A stretch of DNA of 8,495 bases. It comes from JBMNNU01 sp050942695. GTDB taxonomy: Bacteria; Chloroflexota; UBA6077. The stretch lies in contig JBMNNU010000134.1 in NCBI GenBank assembly GCA_050942695.1, positions 1 through 8,495 on the forward strand, read 5' to 3'. Each line of letters starts with the position of its first letter. Position 1 is the stretch's first letter. Both the position numbers and the translations under genes were made by a program. Under the pieces are notes generated by a model. It saw only the letters and a list, made by a program, of their open reading frames with translations, was not told the DNA's origin and did not search any database. Shown here piece by piece: positions 1 through 6,274 of this stretch.

Positions 1-1011
1 AAGCGCCAGGAGCCGGTCCCAAGGATCGGCACCGGAGATATCGGGGCGGTCGCCAAGCTCCAGGAGACGGCAACCGGCGATACCCTGACAACGAAAGATA
101 ACCCAGTCCAGTTGGCAGGAATAAAGTTCCCCGAGCCGGTCTTCACAGCAGCGATATCGCCCAAGACCAAAGCCGACCTGGATAAACTGGGTCCCGCGAT
201 GGCCAAAATGACGGAAGAGGATCCGACCATAAGGGTGGAAAAGAGCGCCGAAACAGGGGAAACCCTGATGTCAGGCATGGGTGAATCCCACGTCGACATC
301 ACCGCCGAGCGGATGAAGCGCAAGTTCGGCGTGGACGTAAATATCGAAATACCAAAGGTGGCCTACCGAGAGACAGTGACTGCTTCTGCTAAAGCTCAGG
401 GGCGCTACAAGAAACAAACCGGCGGCCATGGCATGTTCGGCGATACCTGGTTGGAAGTAGAGCCCTTACCACGAGGAGAGGGTTTCGTGTTCCAGGACAG
501 CATCGTCGGTGGTGCGGTGCCGAAAAACTTTATCCCAGCAGTTGAAAAGGGCGTTCGAGAGGCCATGCAAGAGGGTGTCCTGGCTAATGCTCCGGTAGTG
601 GACGTCAAGGTGACCCTGTATGATGGCTCATACCATCCCGTAGACTCGTCGGAAATGTCTTTCAAGATTGCCGCTTCCATGGGCTTCAAAAAGGCGTTAT
701 CCGATGCCAAACCTGTGCTGCTAGAACCGGTAGTAGAGCTATTCATCACCGTGCCGGACAGCTTTACAGGAGACATCATCGGGGATCTGAACACCAAACG
801 AGCTCAGGTGCTGGGTATGACGCCTGAGGACGGGTTTACTACGATCCAAGCTCGGGCTCCGTATGCCGAAATGCGGCGATATGCCACCGACCTGCGCTCC
901 ATCACCGGCGCTCGCGGGCGGTTTACAATGCAGATGTGCGGCTATGAAGAGGTTCCTGCCCACATAATGCAGCAGGTGATAGCCGAGGTGAAGAAGGACC
1001 AAGAGAAATAA
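1..1011 (+). CDS. EF-G-like translation factor (FusA2-type), C-terminal part
   Basis: Partial gene, open at the left edge; the frame is open from base 1 and ends in TAA at 1009-1011, giving 336 visible residues. The visible part starts near the end of the domain II beta-barrel (IGTGDIGAVAKL, about residues 10-21) and continues through domains III, IV and V of a ribosomal translocase; the GTPase domain lies off the window. Recognisable blocks are GMGESHVDI (92-100, domain III; canonical EF-G has GMGELHLEI), TGGHGMFG in one domain IV tip loop, and DGSYHPVDSSEM from residue 208 with the tip histidine kept in the second loop. LRSITGARGRFTM replaces the LRSMTQGRA pattern of canonical EF-G in domain V. 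These variants fit the EF-G-like (EF-G2) branch rather than the housekeeping fusA product, so the role (translocation, recycling or a specialised function) is open. It converges with ftsZ. Family assignment is firm; the subfamily is an inference from motifs. Confidence 0.93.
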   Translation, partial: KRQEPVPRIGTGDIGAVAKLQETATGDTLTTKDNPVQLAGIKFPEPVFTAAISPKTKADLDKLGPAMAKMTEEDPTIRVEKSAETGETLMSGMGESHVDITAERMKRKFGVDVNIEIPKVAYRETVTASAKAQGRYKKQTGGHGMFGDTWLEVEPLPRGEGFVFQDSIVGGAVPKNFIPAVEKGVREAMQEGVLANAPVVDVKVTLYDGSYHPVDSSEMSFKIAASMGFKKALSDAKPVLLEPVVELFITVPDSFTGDIIGDLNTKRAQVLGMTPEDGFTTIQARAPYAEMRRYATDLRSITGARGRFTMQMCGYEEVPAHIMQQVIAEVKKDQEK

Positions 1012-1036
1012 CGATCTCTCGATGGTTCATAACAAA

Positions 1037-1064
1037 GGGGGTGCAGCGTGGTTGCTGCACCCCC
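1037..1064 (-). terminator. Strong GC-rich hairpin, probable ftsZ terminator (may act both ways)
   Basis: A perfect 11-bp inverted repeat (arms 1037-1047 and 1054-1064) with a 6-base loop lies in the spacer between the convergent EF-G-like gene and ftsZ. On the minus strand the stem is followed directly by TTTGTTATG, a short U-rich tract typical of intrinsic terminators, about 50 bases after the ftsZ stop. On the plus strand the stem is followed by AAGCTCTTAA, which is not U-rich, so termination of the EF-G-like gene here is less certain. Confidence 0.7.
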
Positions 1065-1115
1065 AAGCTCTTAACTCGATACCTTCAATCAAACCGGTGC
1101 CCGTAGTTTTTTTTA

Positions 1116-2411
1116 CTACTCGGGCCGGCGCCTTCTCAAGAAAGCCGGGATATCCAGGTCTCTCAAGTTCCTATTATCACGCCTATCTCGAGATTCATCG
1201 TAATCTCTATGATCCTTTGGTACCGGCGCAGCTCTGTAGTCACTCTCCGCTTCAACTTCAAAAGGCTCCTCAGGTGGCAACACTTCCCGAGTTCGTGGCT
1301 GAGGCGGGTGCTGATCCGCAGGCAGGTCGAGTTTCGCAAAGACGTCGCTGACCTTTACCTCGGGCTTTCGCTTGTGAGCCGCTCCGAAACCGGTCGCTAT
1401 CAATGTCACCTGGATACTGGACAACTGCCTTGGATGGATTACCGCTCCCATGATGATGTTGGCCTCAGGGCTGGCAGCCTCTGCAATCAGCGAGGCCGCA
1501 TCGCTAACCTCCATGAGGCTCATATCAGGTCCGCCGGTCACGTTGATAAGAACACCTGTAGCACCATCGATCGAGACGTCAAGAAGAGGGCTGGCTATAG
1601 CGTTCTGTGCCGCCTGGGCGGCTCGGTTCGGCCCTTTACCCTCTCCAATAGCCATAAGTGCGGTGCCGGCGCCGCTCATGATAGTCTTCACATCGGCAAA
1701 ATCGAGGTTGATAAGCCCAGTAACCGTAATGAGATCGGATATCCCCTGGACACCTTGGCGAAGTATATTATCAGCTAGTTTGAACGCCTCCAGAAGGCTC
1801 ATCCGTTTGTTAGCCATCGATAGCAGGCGATCGTTTGGAATGGCGATAACCGCGTCAACTCGCTCTGTCAGCAATTGAAGGCCCTGCTCGGCCACTAATC
1901 GCCTGCGGCGTCCTTCGAAGGTGAACGGCAATGTAACTACAGCAACGGTGAGAGAACGGTTCTTCTTTGCGATTTCCGCGATAACAGGCGATGCCCCAGT
2001 ACCGGTGCCTCCACCCATTCCCGCCGTGATGAACACCATATCGCTCCCGATCAACGCCTCTTCCAGTTGATCGCGGCTGATCTCTGCCGCCCGTTCCCCT
2101 ACCATAGGGTCCCCGCCGGCTCCCAAACGCTTCATCGCCTTGCCGCCGATAGGGATCCGATGCTGCGCCAGCGAATGTTCGAGCGCCTGGGCGTCGGTAT
2201 TGACGGCGATGAAGTTGACGCCGCGAATACCAGCCTCGACCATTCTGTTGAGCGCGTTGTTCCCTCCACCGCCAACCCCGACGATTTTTATCTCGGTAAA
2301 TCCCTTTGCCGCAGATTCGATCTCTTCAGATACAATCTTGCTGACGATGGGAGTGCTTCTTACCGGTTCTACCAGTCGTGATGGGTCGAACCCACCTCGC
2401 ATCTTAGCCAC
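1116..2411 (-). CDS. ftsZ: Cell division GTPase FtsZ
   Basis: Tubulin-like GTPase that polymerises into the cytokinetic Z-ring; 431 residues, slightly longer than usual (about 350-400). The order is a 38-residue N-terminal extension, VGVGGGGNNAL (about 44-54), NTDAQAL (71-77), the GTP signature GGGTGTG (133-139), TLPFTFEG (160-167), the T7 loop NLDFAD (235-240) whose acidic residues complete the partner's active site, and the C-terminal polymerisation domain to about 344. A linker follows that is very rich in D and R (about 399-418), then the conserved C-terminal peptide LDIPAFLRRRRPE, which normally binds membrane tethers. The start is GTG at 2411: AAGGAGG at 2421-2427 lies 9 bases upstream, while the ATG at 2402 would be 18 bases away. 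The first 8 bases overlap the end of parA, so the two are probably co-translated. No ftsA is visible. The Leu after the Thr of the TxPF motif (usually K/R) is a small deviation. Confidence 0.98.
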   Translation of the reverse strand: MAKMRGGFDPSRLVEPVRSTPIVSKIVSEEIESAAKGFTEIKIVGVGGGGNNALNRMVEAGIRGVNFIAVNTDAQALEHSLAQHRIPIGGKAMKRLGAGGDPMVGERAAEISRDQLEEALIGSDMVFITAGMGGGTGTGASPVIAEIAKKNRSLTVAVVTLPFTFEGRRRRLVAEQGLQLLTERVDAVIAIPNDRLLSMANKRMSLLEAFKLADNILRQGVQGISDLITVTGLINLDFADVKTIMSGAGTALMAIGEGKGPNRAAQAAQNAIASPLLDVSIDGATGVLINVTGGPDMSLMEVSDAASLIAEAASPEANIIMGAVIHPRQLSSIQVTLIATGFGAAHKRKPEVKVSDVFAKLDLPADQHPPQPRTREVLPPEEPFEVEAESDYRAAPVPKDHRDYDESRDRRDNRNLRDLDIPAFLRRRRPE

Positions 2412-3165
2412 GATAGATTACCTCCTTCGCCAGAGCAAGGTAGGTTTCGACGGCTTTTTCGGCTCCAGCATAGTTGAAAACAGACGTCCCCGAGGAAGCT
2501 GCTTCCAGGATCTTACTGTTGGTTCCTACTTCGGTCTGGAAGACCTGAGTCCCCCATCGTTCACGAAGATAGGCGGAAACCAGTTTCTCCTCTTTAAGCC
2601 GTCGATCCAGCTTACTAAGCACGATCCCAACAATCTTGAGTTTGGGGTTAAGGTAGAGGACTTCTTCTATGCTCTCCTGCATCATCTGCAAACCCTGCAG
2701 GGAGAACAGTCGGGCTTCCGTCGGAATGACAACACCTTCAGCAGCTACCAGCGCGTTAATGGTCAGTAGGCCCAGGGATGGCGGGGTGTCGATTAGTATA
2801 AAATCAAAATAGCAGGACGGTTGAACCAATTGGTCCCTCAAACGAAGCTCACGGCCGAGCTTATTCATCAGGGCAGCCTCAGCGCTCGCCAGTGATAACG
2901 ATGAAGGGACAAGGGCTAGCTTCGCTTCCAGATTCTCTGCGACATCTATGATGGGTAGAGGTACCTTCCGATCAAGCAGAGACTCTGCCACTGTAGTTGC
3001 AGGCAGCTCAGCTAAACCAGAGGCTGAGGTTAGGTTCGCTTGAGGATCCATATCCACCAGGAGAACCTTGTACCCCATGTGAAATAGCGCGGCACCCAGA
3101 TTTGCTGTGGTCGTAGTTTTTCCAACGCCGCCTTTTTGATTAGAGATCGCGATTATCGAAGCCAT
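2404..3165 (-). CDS. parA: ParA/Soj-family partition ATPase
   Basis: Deviant Walker ATPase of the ParA/MinD superfamily, 253 residues, a normal length for chromosomal Soj. Visible motifs are the deviant Walker A KGGVGKTT (11-18) with its signature lysine, DMDPQAN (38-44) and Walker B ILIDTPPS (123-130). There is no N-terminal helix-turn-helix as in P1-type plasmid ParA, and no amphipathic C-terminal membrane helix as in MinD (the protein ends AKEVIYRG), so ParA/Soj is preferred to MinD. The C-terminal block usually read as IPRNVRLSEAPS is changed to VGTNSKILEAAS (213-224), hinting at a divergent subgroup. The start is ATG at 3165, with a weak AGAGG 4 bases upstream. ParA proteins normally move DNA or cargo with ParB and parS; no parB or parS-like palindrome is visible here. 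The 8-base overlap with ftsZ suggests a joint role in segregation and division or in placing FtsZ, which is inference. Confidence 0.93.
   Translation of the reverse strand: MASIIAISNQKGGVGKTTTTANLGAALFHMGYKVLLVDMDPQANLTSASGLAELPATTVAESLLDRKVPLPIIDVAENLEAKLALVPSSLSLASAEAALMNKLGRELRLRDQLVQPSCYFDFILIDTPPSLGLLTINALVAAEGVVIPTEARLFSLQGLQMMQESIEEVLYLNPKLKIVGIVLSKLDRRLKEEKLVSAYLRERWGTQVFQTEVGTNSKILEAASSGTSVFNYAGAEKAVETYLALAKEVIYRG
2421..2427 (-). promoter_or_regulatory. Shine-Dalgarno of ftsZ
   Basis: AAGGAGG on the minus strand, inside the last codons of parA and 9 bases before the GTG at 2411. It decides the ftsZ start in favour of GTG over the nearby ATG at 2402, and it is the best ribosome binding site seen in the window. 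Confidence 0.75.
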
Positions 3166-3224
3166 ACGGCCTCTCTACACCAGCCTACAATGAATTGTCC
3201 ATCGAGAAGGTGAGTCTGAGGGTA

Positions 3225-3253
3225 GTCATAATCCTAACACAAGGCTGTCTTAA
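3225..3253 (-). promoter_or_regulatory. Weak candidate sigma70-type promoter for parA-ftsZ
   Basis: On the minus strand, TTAAGA (3248-3253) and TATGAC (3225-3230) are separated by 17 bases, each matching four of six consensus positions. It is the best-spaced pair I could find upstream of parA. A short dyad (3244-3258) overlaps its -35 element. The match is poor and could be chance. Confidence 0.2.
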
Positions 3254-3258
3254 ACAGC
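3244..3258. repeat. Short dyad GCTGT-N5-ACAGC upstream of parA
   Basis: A perfect 5-bp inverted repeat around CTTAA in the ribF-parA gap, overlapping the -35 of the weak candidate promoter. It shares the AACAG/CTGTT core with the larger repeat at 3277-3317. It could be an operator half-site pattern, but it is short enough to arise by chance. Confidence 0.35.
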
Positions 3259-3276
3259 AATGGGTAAATAATCAAC

Positions 3277-3317
3277 GTAACAGTTGTCCAGCGCCTTAGA
3301 GAATGGGCCACTGTTAC
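3277..3317. repeat. 14-bp imperfect inverted repeat between ribF and parA
   Basis: Arms 3277-3290 and 3304-3317 match at 12 of 14 positions around a 13-base loop; the outer 8 bp (GTAACAGT/ACTGTTAC) are perfect. It begins about 10 bases after the ribF stop and lies over 110 bases upstream of parA. There is no T-run on the minus-strand side (it continues GTTGATTATTTACCC), so it is not a textbook intrinsic terminator. It could be a 3'-end stabilising hairpin for the ribF mRNA or a regulator site for parA-ftsZ. Confidence 0.6.
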
Positions 3318-3327
3318 TAATCAACCA

Positions 3328-4287
3328 TCACAATGCGACGCCTCTGCGATTAGAGTCGCATTGAGGCGCCGTCGCCCTTGATAAAAGCCTCTCCGCATGC
3401 TGAATATCGCTAGTAATCTGCGCAACAAGCTCCTCTACCGATTGAAACCGCCGCTCGTCCCGTAACCGTTCAACGAACTCCAGGGATATCTCCTTTCCAT
3501 ACAGATCACCCTGGAAACCGATCAAATGCGCTTCGACCTGTCTTCTATGTCCATTAAAGGTCGGGCGAAATCCAATATTACACACACCTGAGTAGGCATC
3601 TCTCTTCCCGACCCAACCATGGACCGCGTACACCCCATCTCTAGGTACACACAACTTCTCTGCTACCTCCAGATTGGCTGTGGCGAACCCTAGAGATGCC
3701 CCGCCTCGGCGGTCTCCTGAGACCACATTCCCCTTCAATGAATAGTATCTGCACAACAGTTCGGCAGCCTCAGCAACGTGGCCATCACTCAACAAAGTCC
3801 TTATTCGACTGCTGCTAACAGCTTCTGCACCCGCCTCTACACGAGGAAAGGAGTGAACAGAAAACCCCTTTTTGCTGCCGATAAGCGCCAGTCGGTCCGG
3901 GGTGCCTACCCTGCCTCGCCCAAGAGCGAAGTTGCTACCTACCCATAGCTCGATGAGGCTGAACCGCTCGTTCAAGCGAGCAATAAACTCTTCGGGAGAC
4001 ATTTGAGCGATGGTCTGTGAGAATTGGATCAGCAATACATCGGAAACCCCAAGTCCTTTGATCAAGGCTATACGGTCTTCAAGGGTCGTTAATCTCGGTA
4101 TAGAAACACCCGGATTGAGCACCTCCTGAGGGTGTGGGGTAAAGGTCACACAAACGCTCCGAACGCCCAGTTGCTCAGCGCGCTTCACCACCTTACCGAT
4201 TAACGCCCTATGGCCTCGGTGAACCCCATCAAACACACCGATGGTCATTACTGCCTTTTTTTGGTCACTATTAGAACTTGAGGTCAC
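3328..4287 (-). CDS. ribF: Bifunctional riboflavin kinase / FAD synthetase RibF
   Basis: Cytosolic enzyme that phosphorylates riboflavin to FMN and adenylates FMN to FAD; 319 residues from the chosen start, close to the family norm of about 310. The N-terminal nucleotidyltransferase domain shows TIGVFDGVHRGH (about 15-26, the HxGH motif) and SSSRIR (158-163). The C-terminal kinase domain shows LGFATAN (199-205), NIGFRPTFNG and VEAHLIGFQGDLYG with the probable catalytic Glu at 252. The kinase motif is normally PTAN; here Pro is Ala while the metal-binding Thr and the Asn remain, so activity is expected. I chose GTG at 4287 because GGAGG at 4292-4296 lies 4 bases upstream and the GTGA overlaps the truB stop by 4 bases, as at two other junctions of this operon. 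ATG at 4320 would add 11 Gly/Ser-rich residues; ATG at 4248 would begin just before the first motif (306 residues) and cannot be excluded. Confidence 0.96.
   Translation of the reverse strand: MTSSSNSDQKKAVMTIGVFDGVHRGHRALIGKVVKRAEQLGVRSVCVTFTPHPQEVLNPGVSIPRLTTLEDRIALIKGLGVSDVLLIQFSQTIAQMSPEEFIARLNERFSLIELWVGSNFALGRGRVGTPDRLALIGSKKGFSVHSFPRVEAGAEAVSSSRIRTLLSDGHVAEAAELLCRYYSLKGNVVSGDRRGGASLGFATANLEVAEKLCVPRDGVYAVHGWVGKRDAYSGVCNIGFRPTFNGHRRQVEAHLIGFQGDLYGKEISLEFVERLRDERRFQSVEELVAQITSDIQHAERLLSRATAPQCDSNRRGVAL
3331..3363 (-). repeat. 9-bp perfect hairpin across the last codons of ribF
   Basis: CAATGCGAC (3331-3339) and GTCGCATTG (3355-3363) form a perfect 9-bp stem with a 15-base loop, ending directly before the ribF TGA at 3328-3330. 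No U tract follows. With the repeat at 3277-3317 it makes two consecutive stem-loops at the end of the infB-ribF operon, which may act as a non-canonical terminator or a 3' barrier. Confidence 0.5.
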
Positions 4288-5177
4288 TGCTCCTCCGCCA
4301 GAACCAGTTTGGGCTGCCATTTGCCCTCGACCGCTATCGCTAACCCTAAGAACTTGCCTTCACTTGAAAATACCCTTACCGGTCCATCGGGCGCGGAGGC
4401 GGCTCGTACTGGCCACCTTCTGCCTCCCAACATAGCCCTGGCATTCTCATCTGTGACGATTATCGCCGGAAAATGTGCAACAGCGATGTCCGCCGGCAAT
4501 ACCAGCTTATCAAGATATCCGAACTCAGCGGCAAGCCTCAGATCCTCTATTCCAACAGCGTCATCGAGGCTGAAGGGACCGCTTGCGAAACGTACGAGTG
4601 CTCCCAGGTGGCCACCTACCCCCAGCTTTTCACCCAGGTCTCGAGCAAGGCTGCGTATGTAGGTGCCTTTAGAGCAGAGCACTACGACGCTGACTGTGGG
4701 TGGCTCCCAACCTACGATAGCCATCGACTTGATAGTGACGCGACGGGGTGTTAGGGTGACTTTTTCCCCTTTCCGCGCCAGCTCGTAGGCTTTTTTCCCC
4801 TGCAATTTGATAGCAGAGTACTGTGGGGGCAGTTGTTCGATTTCCCCAAGGAAGCACCTCAGGGCTGTCGCAACCTGGCCGAGATCTATACCGCTGGGAT
4901 CCGAAACCTGAAGAACCGTCCCAACAGCGTCGTCGGTATCGGTCGAAGCACCTAAAACGATATCGCCGCAGTAAGCTTTATCTTGGCCCGACAGATAATC
5001 GAGCAGACGAGTTGCTCGTCCAACGGCAACAACAAGCACGCCAACAGCCGCAGGATCGAGGGTACCTGCGTGGCCTACACGACGAATGCCGGTTAGCCGC
5101 CGCACCAATTGGACTACATCGTGAGAGGTCCAATCGTACGGCTTGGAAATATTCAGAAACCCCTCGATCGTTCTCAA
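4284..5177 (-). CDS. truB: tRNA pseudouridine(55) synthase TruB
   Basis: Isomerises U55 of the T-psi-C loop of tRNAs to pseudouridine; 297 residues, a normal bacterial length. The N-terminal block GFLNISKPYDWTSHDVV (6-22) is followed by the catalytic motif GHAGTLDPAAVGVL (35-48) with the nucleophile Asp41 (usually GHTGTLDPLATGVL). PPQYSAIKLQGKKAYELAR (117-135) and CSKGTYIRSLARDLG (168-182) complete the TruB core, and the last 70 or so residues form the small PUA-like RNA-binding end. The start is TTG at 5177, right before the conserved block. No ATG or GTG is available close by in this frame and no good Shine-Dalgarno is visible, so translation may depend on coupling with the gene 59 bases upstream. 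Its TGA stop overlaps the ribF GTG by 4 bases. Confidence 0.97.
   Translation of the reverse strand: MRTIEGFLNISKPYDWTSHDVVQLVRRLTGIRRVGHAGTLDPAAVGVLVVAVGRATRLLDYLSGQDKAYCGDIVLGASTDTDDAVGTVLQVSDPSGIDLGQVATALRCFLGEIEQLPPQYSAIKLQGKKAYELARKGEKVTLTPRRVTIKSMAIVGWEPPTVSVVVLCSKGTYIRSLARDLGEKLGVGGHLGALVRFASGPFSLDDAVGIEDLRLAAEFGYLDKLVLPADIAVAHFPAIIVTDENARAMLGGRRWPVRAASAPDGPVRVFSSEGKFLGLAIAVEGKWQPKLVLAEEQ
4291..4296 (-). promoter_or_regulatory. Shine-Dalgarno favouring the GTG start of ribF
   Basis: GGAGGA on the minus strand, within the last codons of truB and just before the GTG at 4287. It supports the 4-base GTGA overlap start over the longer ATG at 4320, whose GAGGG is only about 3 bases from the start codon. 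Confidence 0.55.
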
Positions 5178-5199
5178 TTTGGAATGGCTACCAATCCCT

Positions 5200-5215
5200 G
5201 CCTGTAAGGACAGGC
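5200..5215. repeat. Short hairpin in the nrnA-truB spacer
   Basis: GCCTGT and ACAGGC form a 6-bp stem with a 4-base loop in the only non-overlapping spacer of the infB-ribF block (59 bases, 5178-5236). On the plus strand it is followed by TGTTTT, but there is no plus-strand gene to terminate. In the minus-strand message it sits about 22 bases before the truB TTG start. Its role is unknown and it may be chance. Confidence 0.3.
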
Positions 5216-5236
5216 TGTTTTGCCCGCCCCATGCGC

Positions 5237-6274
5237 TTACTGTCCCTCACCCCCAGAAGCCATTAGCTCGATACGTCGCCTGGCTTCATTCAAAATACGA
5301 GTCTGGACCTCTCCCATAGTTCCAGCTAGCGTACATCCGGCAGCGCGTAAATGCCCACCGCCACCGAAACTACGGGCAAGCTCCGCTGCATTCAACATGT
5401 CCGAGGTTCGCATGCTCACACGTACCTTCCCAGACTGCTCGCTGAAAAGAAACGCTGCGTTGGTTTCAGGAACACCGGCGATGAAGTCTACGAGCGAGTC
5501 TGCATCCTCCAGACTCGCATCGCACTCTTCCAGCATCTGGCTCGTTATATCGGCCCATACGATCCCATCGTCGACGTGCGTCCGGCTGAGAACCTTGCCC
5601 CATAAACGCAAGGTCTTGGGAGATCTCGTATTGAAAATCCGCTCGCTAATATGGGAAAGCGACGCGCCTCGCTCCATCAGGGTGGCGGCTACTCGAAGAG
5701 TTGTAGCCGAAGTGGACGGTGTGCGGAAACCGAGTGTATCGGTCACAATACCCACCAGGAGTGCGTTGGCAATATCTTCGGTTATCGGCAAGTCTTCCTG
5801 CTCCATAATCTGAACCAGCAGTTCGCACACCGCTGCCGCAGAAGGATCTACCAGGTTCACCGTCCCAAAGTTGGTATTGCTTGGATGATGATCTATATTG
5901 ATTATCTTAACCGACTCAAGCTTACTGGGATTGTGGCTGTAAAGAAGCCCTAATCGAGGGAGGTCGCTGGCATCCAAAGAGATGATCACATCCGCAGCAA
6001 GTATGGCATCTCTTGTGCTGGCTCCCTCAGCGGTTTCGAGTCTATCCAGAGAGTAGGGTTCAATTTTTTCCCAGCCTGGCAAGAACCGATAGCTGACCGG
6101 CACCGGTCCAGGGCTAATTGCCCGTACGTCCCAACGTCTAAGCCTTTGCAAGGACTGGGAGACAGCCAGGAGAGCGGCCATGGCGTCCCCATCCGGGTCT
6201 TTGTGGCACGTCACCACCACTCTCTGCACTGTTTTTAACAATGGCAACAATACTGGAGTATATCCTGCGATCAC
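5237..6274 (-). CDS. nrnA: DHH/DHHA1 phosphoesterase, NrnA-like (nanoRNase / pAp phosphatase)
   Basis: Bifunctional oligoribonucleotidase and 3'-phosphoadenosine-5'-phosphate phosphatase in characterised members; 345 residues, slightly longer than Bacillus NrnA (about 313). The N-terminal DHH domain shows HKDPDGDA (24-31), SLDASD (99-104), INIDHHPSNTNFG (126-137, DHH itself at 128-130) and GIVTDT (175-180), which together carry the two-metal site. The C-terminal DHHA1 domain has the substrate motif FGGGGHLRAAGC (303-314). All metal ligands appear present. The position between rbfA and truB is the standard place for this gene in many Firmicutes and Chloroflexota. The start is GTG at 6274 in a GTGA overlap with the rbfA stop, with AAGG 4 bases upstream; a better AGGAGG lies further away. 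Possible alternatives are a c-di-AMP/pApA phosphodiesterase (GdpP/DhhP-like), but the GdpP membrane and GGDEF-like domains are absent. Confidence 0.93.
   Translation of the reverse strand: MIAGYTPVLLPLLKTVQRVVVTCHKDPDGDAMAALLAVSQSLQRLRRWDVRAISPGPVPVSYRFLPGWEKIEPYSLDRLETAEGASTRDAILAADVIISLDASDLPRLGLLYSHNPSKLESVKIINIDHHPSNTNFGTVNLVDPSAAAVCELLVQIMEQEDLPITEDIANALLVGIVTDTLGFRTPSTSATTLRVAATLMERGASLSHISERIFNTRSPKTLRLWGKVLSRTHVDDGIVWADITSQMLEECDASLEDADSLVDFIAGVPETNAAFLFSEQSGKVRVSMRTSDMLNAAELARSFGGGGHLRAAGCTLAGTMGEVQTRILNEARRRIELMASGGEGQ

Noticed and set aside
1107..1114. T8 run as the U tract of an intrinsic terminator for the EF-G-like gene
   Set aside because: The strong hairpin ends 43 bases before the run and no stable stem ends directly upstream of it; the T-run sits in a loop instead.
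1022..1351. Small plus-strand gene after the EF-G-like gene
   Set aside because: The frame begins in the terminator hairpin region and runs antisense into the conserved C-terminus of ftsZ; no ribosome binding site or domain.
1209..2769. Several plus-strand open frames (1209-1778, 1450-1878, 2067-2381, 2140-2769) opposite ftsZ and parA
   Set aside because: All are antisense to conserved coding sequence and none has recognisable motifs; 2140-2769 even spans two real genes.
3166..3327. parS-like site near parA
   Set aside because: I looked for the TGTTNCACGTGAAACA type palindrome on both strands; the repeats present have an AACAGT/ACTGTT core without the central CACGTG, so they are not parS.
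4285..4320. ATG at 4320 as the ribF start
   Set aside because: It gives a 37-base overlap with truB and an unconserved Gly/Ser stretch, and its GAGGG is too close to the ATG; GTG at 4287 has GGAGG and a 4-base overlap typical of this operon.
3166..4320. FMN riboswitch linked to ribF
   Set aside because: ribF starts inside truB with no leader, and the gap after ribF shows none of the conserved RFN-element blocks that I could recognise.
5220..5813. Plus-strand open frame (197 codons) opposite the DHH phosphoesterase
   Set aside because: Antisense to a fully conserved gene, composition is Ser/Arg/Pro-rich, no domain and no good ribosome binding site.
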